Positions 56,143 to 64,000 of a stretch of 64,000 nucleotides of DNA are shown piece by piece. The first letter of the stretch is position 1. The number at the start of each line of letters is the position of its first letter. Below the pieces are notes generated by a model that saw only the letters and a program-made list of their open reading frames with translations, was not told where the DNA came from and ran no database searches. Source of the stretch: Talinum fruticosum (lineage: Eukaryota; Streptophyta; Magnoliopsida; Caryophyllales; Talinaceae); assembly GCA_021018815.1 (NCBI GenBank), contig JAITYX010000125.1:62001-126000 (forward strand), read 5' to 3'. The position numbers and the translations under genes are program-made.

Positions 56143-57290
56143 ATGGATCGAACGTGGGTTTATAGCGATAGGAGGAGTGTACAATATCATGATGGTGTTA
56201 ACAATTTTCTAGAGATTGCCATTGAACATGCAACCAAATTCGGAGGGCAATCCATAATATGTGTGTTGAAGGTGTTTTAACTCCGCATGATGGGTTTGAT
56301 ACAACTCATAAACCGTGGGTATGGCATGCGAAGAGGAGTATGTGAATAATGGCGTATGAGAGGAAGATGAATGGTATAATGAAAATGAAGCTAGCAATAT
56401 GGAATTAAAAGATCGACCTGAAGATTTAGTTCATATAGTAGAAAGTGAATTAGTCGATCAACCACATGTATTATAGCAATTATGAGCTGATTTAGAGAAA
56501 CCTCTTTACCCGGGTATGATAAATATACCCGTTTATCAGCTGTATTGAGGTTGATGAACTTGAAAAAGGCTAATAGCTAGAAGGACAAAAGTTTCACAGA
56601 CTTGCTGAGTGTGCTCAAAGATATACTCCTAGAAGGTAGTGTCCTTTCCAACCGTACATATGAGGCGAAGAGGATGTTGTGTCCTATGGACATGGGGTAT
56701 AACAAGATACATGCATGCCCCAATGATTGCATATTGTACAGAAAAAAACATGAAAATACACATAAATTTCCTAACCGTGTTGTACCTCGATAGAAAAAGA
56801 AAATCATCGATGGAGAGACTGTTGAGTGGCCTCCCGCAAAGGTATTGTAGTACTTGCTGATAATACCGAGGTTAATCACTTGTTTTCAAGTGCAACCGAT
56901 GCCAAGAATATGAGGTGGCATGCCGACAAAAGAGTCTCGTGATGACAAGATATGTCACTCGTGTCGATTTTCCTCAATGGAAAAATATCGATTCATTGTT
57001 CCCGAATTTGGTTGGGAGCTACAGAATCTACATCCGGGTTTTGTACTTGCTAATAATATCAAGGTAGCAAGAACACTAGTTGGCATGTTCTTTTGGTTAT
57101 GGCATCCCAAGCGAGACAAGTGTTCTATGTTCACGACTTGGCCAATGATAAGTTGTCTAGTGTTCCTCAAGGGAAGAGGCACACTGTTGGTGGGGATGGT
57201 GAAGATGTGTGTGAGTTTGTTGAGGGGACCCCACCCTTCTCCTTGGGAATGCCTCGTCGAAATTAAGATGCCAATTTTTAAGAATTGTAT
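56143..57290 (+). pseudogene. CACTA transposase (TNP2/TNPD-type), internally deleted
   Basis: The ATG at 56143 starts MDRTWVYSDRRSVQYHDGVN, the transposase-associated zinc-finger domain. After stops, LYPGYDKYTRLSAVLRLMNL and the signature YNKIHACPNDCILYRKKHEN lie near 56500-56760. SSATDAKNMRWHADKR follows near 56890, the start of the Transposase_21 core. The sequence then jumps to a DUF4216-like part (ARQVFYVHDLANDKLSSV near 57110). The catalytic core between is deleted. Confidence 0.82.
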
Positions 57291-57744
57291 ATGAGGGTTG
57301 ACCGTGAAGAGGGCATATATATTGAAGATAAGTCCAAAGAAGGGGAAAAAGGGCATAAACCATGTAATTATATCAACCCGGTAAGAACATTTTTATATAA
57401 CAATTTTTATTCTGGAGGATATGCATATTGTTGCTTGTTTAAAAACTCGGAGCTTGCTTTTCATTATGTTTGACTTGTAGTATTCATGTAATAGATCATT
57501 GTTTGATGTGGATCAAAATAAGGACTAAGCTATCCAATGGAAGGGTAGAATGCTTTTTCAGTTTAGAAGTTGAAGTTGAGATTAACGATCAATGTTAGTT
57601 TTAATTTCGTTTCCCATTTTATAATCCTTCTATGTTTGTTCTATTTCTTATAGAGAATTTGTTGGTTTAGGCACCTGAATTTTGTAGAAGATCATTGTTT
57701 GATGAGGGTCAACAGAGGGAGCAAGTAGAGATGTAGATGCTCAA
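57291..57744 (+). other. Downstream CACTA sequence up to the chromovirus insertion
   Basis: Short frames only. AGATCATTGTTTGATG occurs twice (57496 and 57687), each with GGTCAA or GATCAA after it, a local duplication. No gene is supported. Confidence 0.4.
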
Positions 57745-59393
57745 TAATAGACGGGTGACTGAGGAACACTATAGAAATAAAGAGGATCATCCCCGGAATC
57801 AAAATCAAGGTTAGTTAAGGCCTTTTTGAACAAAGACAAGCACTTGGTGGCTCTACCCACCTTAAGCATTTGGACAGGCCACTTGTTCGCCTCGTAACTA
57901 AGCTTCCAGGAGGAGTTAGACCTCCTAATTTTAGGAGAAGTAGCCTCAAGATGTCCTTTCGCTAGGGAAATTATAGGCATCGTGTGTTCAGTTGGAGAAA
58001 ATAAATTAAGCAACAATGAAGTCAGGTTGCTTGTTTTTCTCACCCAGCTTGACCCCTTCGATTATTTGTTACATATCTCTCAACCTATTGGTCTAACAGG
58101 GATCATTAGCATACCTATGGAAAGCTAACTAAATATGCTATCCACGGATACCGTTTTGGCCTCACTTGGAGTTGTGAGTCGGGAGATATGGCCAATGGAA
58201 TTCGGATCCGTAATCGCCAGGGAGAGACAAAATATAGGCGCATACAAAGTTGTGTTCTAAATTATATAATTCAAGAATGACAAAGGTAAGGGACATCAAA
58301 TTTTGTGTGAGACAACCTTGATGCATTTTTTCCAAAAGGGAAATCTCGGTTAGTTCACAAAGAATCGAAAACAATAAGTTTTAGACACTTTTGTCAAATT
58401 TAGAAGTCTAGGACACCCAGCTCACCTTTGTTAATTTAATATGGGGTCCAATTAAGCAAACGTCATAAGGATGGAAAGAGGAAATTTTAAGATTTTTGAC
58501 AAAGCCCAGATATCAGCATTTGGACCAAAACCTATGAAGATTTGTGCGTTGCAAAATGCACCTAAAAGCACCTAAACAAGTGAAAGCGACGGTTGTACTT
58601 TTCACTTTTTGTATTGGCTGAATTTAGAGCTTAGATTACGCATTATGCTTTTGTGTCTTTTTGAGCTAAGTGTTTTAACAATGCTTGGAGGTTAATTTTG
58701 TAATTTAGAACCATAGGGTTTTATGTTTTCAGTATCATTTTTCCTAGCACTATAAATACTAATGGTGTTGCCTTGTAACACTTAGTTGTTGAGTAGTAAA
58801 GTTGAGCAAAGCTCCTTCCCCTTTAACTCATTGTTTCTTTGCTTAACCTAATCTTGGCTAGGTTAGGTGGTGATCAAAGAGGCTAATTAGATGCTAATGG
58901 TGGTGTTTCTTATCCATTAGCATCCAATTGGAAGCCCCGGAGTTCAACTAGGTGGTGTTTCTTATCCTAGTTTTGGCTCTAGCTTGGTTCCAAAATCCCC
59001 TCTCTCAAGTTCTACCTCGTATGGTTTTGATATTTCACCACTTTCTCTTTAGTGTGTGATGTTGTATTTCCCCAAATTTCAGCCCCAAAAAGGTCCCTCG
59101 TGAACCCCTCAAAACAAGCAAGACCGCCGCTTTGGGAGTTCATGCACCGGGTTAGATTGTCTCGCTTTGTTTGAGGTTGAATCTGGTCTTGGTTGCTGTT
59201 CAAGTTTTCCCCTCTCTAATCCAGCCTCTTAAGTCTTGCCCCCTCAAAAATCAAAGCCAAACTCCTGCAAGAACACCCTTATCACCCCTTTTTCCCGTAA
59301 CTCGCTCTATTTAGGACCCATTCTCGCCGGTAGAAGTTTTACCCCCAAAACCCATTTTCCTCCACCAAACCTTAACCTTCCACCCCTTCATCA
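57745..59393 (+). repeat. 5' LTR of element E
   Basis: Homology to 61669-63270 starts around GGGTGACTGAGGAACAC and ends at AACCTTCCAC; the end CATCA lies 4 bp before the PBS. TATA box CACTATAAATACTA near 58750, matched in the 3' LTR near 62682. A tandem-like TAGATGCTAATGGTGGTGTT block lies downstream of the TATA. Confidence 0.78.
58748..58758 (+). promoter_or_regulatory. TATA box of element E LTR
   Basis: CACTATAAATACT is conserved in both LTRs (second near 62682-62692) in otherwise diverged surroundings. Confidence 0.65.
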
Positions 59394-59396
59394 TAT

Positions 59397-59413
59397 TTGG
59401 TATTAGAGCTTAG
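59397..59413 (+). other. Primer-binding site of element E
   Basis: TTGGTATTAGAGCTTAG, one change from TGGTATCAGAGC, the tRNA-Met type used by chromoviruses. Confidence 0.75.
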
Positions 59414-59475
59414 GGCCCCTTCTAGGCTTTGCTTCCACCATATCTGTTCCCACAAAAATCTTAACCGATTTCCTT

Positions 59476-59870
59476 CCACAAAAACCTAGTTATCTTGCCT
59501 TTTAAAGGGAGAAGAAGGGCTTTCTCAAACTAAAGGACAAGTTTGATACTATTGAGTCTATGATGCAGAAATGGGATTTGGAGATGAATTCTTTTAGATT
59601 GGGCATGAAGAGAAGCAAGGTCCAACCCATTGTCCCAAAGAAGGAGAACCATGTCATGAAGATGTTGAGCCCAACTTCAATTTTCCTTCAAAAGTTGATA
59701 GGCACGATGGAGATATCTTGGAGGACAAGCACCCACCAAAGAATTAGGAAGCAAGACACCTACCCTCTTCTACTGCATTTCTGGTTATGCCTCAAAGCAA
59801 TGATGAGGTTGAGGCTACACAAGAGGAGCAAGTTGAGAGCATCTCATCTACAAGGGGAGTGATCTTGGAC
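59476..59870 (+). pseudogene. Gag N-terminal remnant of element E
   Basis: LKDKFDTIESMMQKWDLEMN is a coiled-coil-like start like chromovirus gags. A shifted frame follows with KVDRHDGDILEDKHPPKN and acidic text. The CCHC part is not found. Confidence 0.5.
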
Positions 59871-60029
59871 ATGTCTTGCTCCAACATCATTGATGCACCA
59901 TGGTGATTGTCGTGAGCAAGGAAGAGCCATTGGGGCTTCAAGCTACTGCCCACACACACCTATACCACCTTCCTAGGCTCAACCGAGGTAAAGGACTCAA
60001 AACAACTCAAATTACTCAATTCCTTTTAG

Positions 60030-60760
60030 TAGTGGCAAGAGTCTTGTTGATGAGTTTTGTTGTGGCATTGTTCCCATAAGTACTTATCAAATATTATTTG
60101 AGGGACCATGGTGGTTTGATAGATTTGTCATACGTGAGTGTTTATCAATTCTTAACTTATTTGCTTAAGGTGAAATGAAGATTACCTTAGCTCCCCTTTC
60201 TTGCAATCAACCCCCAAAACCCCACCCACAAAAAGACCATGGCCAAACCGAAGTACTCTTTACTCTAGGAGGGCCATACCTTAAGCCCCAACTACATAAA
60301 TTTCAACCCTCCCAAAATTTGATCCTTAACTCCTCAAATGAAGCCAACATTTATCTCCCCACTTACATCCCTTTACCAAGGCATTACTTGATTGGTCTTA
60401 CCACTTTTATTCGGATGGAATCCTCCAAGCAAAACACCCATTCCCTACCCAAGAGGCCTTGATTTTAGGGTATGAAGTTTCTACCCAAGAGTTAGTACGG
60501 ATGAGAGTAAGGGTTGGCCAGCCAAATCTTGTTACCTAATTGCATTTCGTGTAGTCAACAACTATAAAGTTGAGATTTGGTGTGATATTCTTGCAACGGA
60601 TGAATGCCATGTGTTTTTAGGAGACCTTAGATGTATGACAAGAGGATTTCTCATGATGGCTACTTTAACCCCTTTCCTTAACCCAAGGTTGGAAGAAAAT
60701 CACATTTTCCTCTTTATTCCCCTTCCAAATGTCAAAAGCCAAGCCACAAGAAAACCAAAT
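60030..60760 (+). pseudogene. Two chromovirus protease remnants in tandem
   Basis: First: CGIVPISTYQILFEGPWWFD near 60060, then GEMKITLAPLS near 60170. Second: VVNNYKVEIWCDILATDECH near 60550 with FLG, then frame-shifted NPF and KKITF-like words. Both correspond to the protease C-terminal pattern WCDV..M..CHILLGRPWQFD...H.G..N. Having the motif twice means a duplication or a mosaic of two elements. Confidence 0.65.
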
Positions 60761-60769
60761 CCAAGCCGA

Positions 60770-61099
60770 TGTTTTTCTTTCTTATAGGGAGTCCTTCAAG
60801 TTGACAATTCCGGCAAAAATATCCAAGTCTTGTGCCCCTTAACCTTCCCCAACACACACAAACCAAGTCACAAAAGGGCCTCGATTAAGCTCGAAGCATC
60901 CCACCTCTTGGAGAAGCCTTATAAAATAAATCCTACCCTTTAAGTTGTGGCTTTGTAAAGAGGTTTTCCTCTCTAATTTAACCGAACTAGAACCTGTCCA
61001 AGTTCAACCCCTTGTTGCCCAAGCACTTGGTACTCAACTTGTGCATGCTCTCATTAATGAGCTCTCATAACATATGGGGAAGCTAGTAGCCCGGGTCTA
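60770..61099 (+). other. Interior of element E without recognised domain
   Basis: Short frames only; it contains words such as ACCTGTCCAAGTTCAACC. No gene is supported. Confidence 0.4.
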
Positions 61100-61846
61100 A
61101 TGTGTGATAGTTTGAGCCTATATACTGAGTGGAAGTTGCTTGTGATCAAGAAGGAAGAGTGCATGTTGAGTTGTATGAGAAATCATGAGAAGGAGAGTGA
61201 GCCCCCACTTGTAGTCTATTTCGTGGCTGAAACCCGAACACTCCCAGCCATTGAAGGGGTAACGAAGAAGGTAGTGAGTTATTTCATGCTTGTGTCATTG
61301 GAAGGGTGCCATCATACTTGTCCTTGTTATGAGTTTGTTCATGGACAAAGTGCTTGGCACTATGACTATTCCAATTTTTCCCAAGAAGAAGTTTTGAAGC
61401 AACAAAAGACCATAATGATGATAGGGAATTTTACTTATGTCCGGGCATGGAAAATACGTGCAAGGCCTTGTGAAAAGGTGCATTGCATGCCAAACCATAA
61501 AGAGCTAATCCCTTCCTCAAGGCCACCACAACCGACTACCTATGTCTCACGATGCATTTGCCAACAAAAACAATTTTGTGCTCACAACCCCCAAGAAGAT
61601 AAGCTTACACCCTTGGAGGAAGATGCCTTAGAGAATTGGAGGGCAAATTCTTTTCAACAATGGGAGTTTGATGGAAGGGTGACCAAGGAACACTATAACA
61701 ATAAAGAGGATCATCCCTTGAATCAAAATCAAGTTGCGTTAAGGGCCTTTTCTCAACAAAGACAAGCACTTGGTGGTTCTACTCAGCTTAAGCATTTGGA
61801 CGAAGCCACTTGTTTGCCTCACAACTCAGCTTTCAAGAGGCGTTAG
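61100..61846 (+). CDS. 248-codon ORF of element E, unknown function
   Basis: The longest intact frame of the window. It starts MCDSLSLYTEWKLLVIKK, is rich in Cys and His (CMLSCMRNHE, GCHHTCPCYEF, CICQQKQFCAHN) and has an acidic patch EDKLTPLEEDALENW. The last 59 codons lie inside the 3' LTR (from 61669); the matching 5' LTR part at 57752 onward is broken by stops. I do not recognise a domain. It sits where pol would end, so it may be an extra 3' ORF, or a chance survivor from a captured gene. Confidence 0.45.
   Translation: MCDSLSLYTEWKLLVIKKEECMLSCMRNHEKESEPPLVVYFVAETRTLPAIEGVTKKVVSYFMLVSLEGCHHTCPCYEFVHGQSAWHYDYSNFSQEEVLKQQKTIMMIGNFTYVRAWKIRARPCEKVHCMPNHKELIPSSRPPQPTTYVSRCICQQKQFCAHNPQEDKLTPLEEDALENWRANSFQQWEFDGRVTKEHYNNKEDHPLNQNQVALRAFSQQRQALGGSTQLKHLDEATCLPHNSAFKRR
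61655..61668 (+). other. Probable polypurine tract of element E
   Basis: CAACAATGGGAGTT directly before the 3' LTR start TGATGG. The purine run is short. Confidence 0.4.
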
Positions 61847-63270
61847 ACCTCCTATTTTGTGAGTAGCAACCGTAATATGTCCTTTAGCTAGGGAAATTAT
61901 GGGCGTTGTGAGTTCAGCTAGATAAAATAAATTAAGCAACAATCAAGTCAGGTTGCCGCTTTCCTCACCCGGTTTGACTAGTTCAAATTGTTTGCTGCAT
62001 ATCTCTCAATCTACAGGGCCAATGGGAATTAACAACATATATCTAGACAGCTAACACAATTAGCTATCTAGGGGTACCTTTTTGCTTTCATTGGAGTTGT
62101 GATCTCGGGAGATATGGCTAATGGAAATTGGGTCCAAAATCGCTACGGAGAGATCAAATATAGGCGCGCATACAAGGTTGTGTTCTAAATTGCATAACTA
62201 AAGAATGACAAAGATGGAGGACTTCAAATTTTGTATGAGACAACAATAATAACTCCTTTCTAATGAGGGAATCTCGGTTAATTGACAAAGAATCAGAAAT
62301 AATAAGTTTGAGCCACTTTTGTCAAAGTCAGCGATCCAGTAACACTCGGTTGACCATTGTCTATTATTTCCAAAGCATAACTTCTTCAATCTGAAATCAA
62401 AATAAGAAAACGACATAAGCATTTAAAGCTTTTAAGAAAAGACAAGAGATCAGCATTTGGATCGGAACCCATGAAGATATGGATGTTGGAAAATGCACTT
62501 GAAAAGCGCGTGAATAATGAAAGCAACTACTGTACTTTTCACTTTTTGTGTTGGCTGATTTTAGAACTTACTTTATGCTTTATGCTTTAGCGTCTTTTGG
62601 GCTGAGTGCATTAGCACTATGTGGAGGTTATTTGTAATTTAGTACCGTAGGGTTTCATGTTTTCAGCCTCATTTTCCTTAGCACTATAAATACTAGATGT
62701 GTTGCCTTGTAATACTTAGTTGTTGAGTGGTAAAGCCGAGGAAAGCTCCTTTCCCTTCAACTCATTGTTTCTTTTCTTATCCTAAGCTTGATAGGTTAGA
62801 TCGTGATCAAAGAGGCTAATTAGACGCTAATGGTGGTGTTTCTTATCCATTAGCATTCAATTAGAAGCCATAGAGTTAAACTACGTGCTGTTCCTCATCC
62901 TAATTTTGGCTCTAGTTTACCACTTGCTCGTCGGTGTGTGAGGTTGTATTTCCCAAATTTTAGCACCATAAAAGGTCCCTACTGACCTCGTCTCTTAAAA
63001 AACAAACAAGACTCGCCAGGTTTGGGAGTTCATGCAACCGGGTCGATTGTCTACGTTGTTTGAGGTCTATTCTATTGTTGGTTGCTGTTCAAATTTCCCC
63101 TCTCTAATCCAGCCTTTTGAGACTTCCCCAATCAAAAATTGAAACCAAACTCCCACAAAAAGACCCCATCACCCCCTTTTCCTAGAACTGTTCCCGTTAG
63201 GACCCATTCTAGTCGGTAGGAGTTCCACCCCTCTAAAACCCGTTTTCCTCACCAAGCCTTAACCTTCCAC
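61669..63270 (+). repeat. 3' LTR of element E
   Basis: Collinear with 57745-59390; lost about 13 bp at its 3' end, where copia-derived sequence begins. Confidence 0.78.
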
Positions 63271-64000
63271 ACCAAGTTTGACTTCCTAGTATCCAATATC
63301 CATAAGTTCACTCCTGTCAATACAAATGGTAGGTTCCAAGCAAGAATTTGGGTTAGAAGGGAGAAGGACCTCGAACCGAGCGAAATAGCAGTCGAAGAGC
63401 TTCGAAGGGATAAGGACTCATCTTCTTAGAGTCGAGGGCACAAATGCCATCTACTCCAAAATATAAGGGTAGAGGTGTACTTCGTAGCCCTCAAGAATGT
63501 CATAGAAAACCTTTAGAACTTTGGAGTTGGGGTTCTCTTTTGATGCGTAACAAGAAAACAAAGTCATCTCCGTAATGAAACACATAAGCCTAGCTTCGAC
63601 TTCATTTGATTCACGTAAAAGTTCTTTTTAGACTAAAGAGGCTCTTTAGCATATTTGTTAAAGAAATCATCATCGATTTCATTGAAAGGAACAGGATTGG
63701 AATTAAGAAAGAGACTTTACTTGCAAAAGTCCGTGAAGTAAAGAGAGATTAATTCTAACTGTCTTACCTTGAACAATTGAAGAAATAGGGTTGTCGCTAC
63801 CGACATGTTTATATAGAACTCGGATACACAAGGTCTCGGTAAATATACTCAAAGAAGCAAAGATAGGTGTACACACAAGTTTTGAGAATGTGCTTCAACT
63901 AGGAGAAGGATGTTTTAAGAAAGAACTTGTCGTGCGTGAAAGAAGTGTTGGGCGACAAAGTATTTTGGATCTTCCGAGGTTGACTCTTTACCTTTGCTTG
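63271..64000 (-). pseudogene. Second copy of the copia envelope-position ORF (cut by window edge)
   Basis: Collinear with 34960-35600: TATCCATAAGTTCACTCCTG (63298-63317) versus TATCCATACCCAAGGAGTTC, and CTTTGGAGTTGGGGTTCTC (63512-63530) versus CTTGGAGTTGGGGTTGTCC. Minus-strand codons again give words of the FNEIDDDFFNKYAKE type near 63680. More frameshifts than in copy 3. The matching pol would lie to the right of the window. Confidence 0.7.

Larger units (their letters stand above)
53399..57744 (+). mobile_element. CACTA (En/Spm-type) DNA transposon, left part
   Basis: Starts CACTACTACATATATGAC inside Tat integrase. The preceding TTA is the expected 3-bp target site. Subterminal GACGGTT/AACCGTCAT repeats, then a transposase region at 56143-57290. 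The right end is missing: chromovirus E begins at 57745, and no second TIR or return to Tat integrase is found in the window. Confidence 0.8.
57745..63270 (+). mobile_element. Ty3/gypsy chromovirus-derived element E with paired LTRs
   Basis: 5' LTR 57745-59393, PBS, short interior with gag and protease debris, a 248-codon ORF, PPT, 3' LTR 61669-63270. RT, RNase H and integrase are absent, so it was non-autonomous or deleted. By my count of the first 175 aligned bases the LTRs agree at roughly 85 percent, so insertion is old. The 3' LTR lacks its last few bases. Confidence 0.78.

Noticed and set aside
57741..58043. 100-codon minus-strand frame in the 5' LTR of element E
   Set aside because: Antisense shadow inside an LTR; the 3' LTR copy does not keep it open.

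Overview
This window is plant nuclear DNA made almost entirely of old, nested transposable elements. The signs are Sirevirus-type Ty1/copia polyproteins, Ty3/gypsy elements of the Tat lineage (with a second, archaeal-type RNase H and integrase), very long Tekay-like and Athila-like LTRs, a chromovirus remnant and a CACTA DNA transposon. No host gene, tRNA, rRNA, CRISPR array or bacterial-type operon can be supported. The organism is a flowering plant; the sequence alone does not narrow it further. Domain and family names come from reading the translations, not from a database search.

Layout, left to right. 1-6866: minus-strand Sirevirus-like copia copy 1 (RNase H, RT, integrase, protease, gag, PBS, 5' LTR). 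6867-15742: minus-strand Tat element A (gag, protease, RT, RNase H, second RNase H, no integrase), with a plant mobile domain (PMD) gene remnant antisense to it at its 3' side. 15743-21041: plus-strand Tat element C. Its second RNase H is split by a Tat solo LTR, which is itself split by an Athila-like solo LTR. 21386-23073: leader, ORF and LTR of another Tat/Athila-type element, D. 23074-26696: a 3.36-kb Tekay-like LTR plus the start of its interior. 26697-27451: a microhomology-type tandem duplication. 27359-34115: Tat element B, gag only, rich in minisatellites.

34116-37060: copia copy 3, which carries the extra ORF found in the envelope position, with its own TATA box and leader. 37061-37655: a second D-type leader. 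37656-47947: copia copy 2 with both LTRs, its integrase split by a second Athila-like solo LTR nearly identical to the first but inverted. 47948-53398: mixed Tat pieces with PMD fragments and a copia solo LTR that has a clean target-site duplication. 53399-57744: left part of a CACTA transposon. 57745-63270: chromovirus-derived element E with paired LTRs. 63271-64000: another copy of the copia extra ORF.

The coding parts once served retrotransposition: gag packaging, protease maturation, reverse transcription with RNase H, and integration. Almost every frame is now broken. The most interesting pieces are accessory genes carried by the elements: the envelope-position ORF with a promoter-like upstream region (two copies), the antisense PMD gene with intron-like junctions, the D-type leader ORF, and a 248-codon open frame in element E that runs into its 3' LTR.
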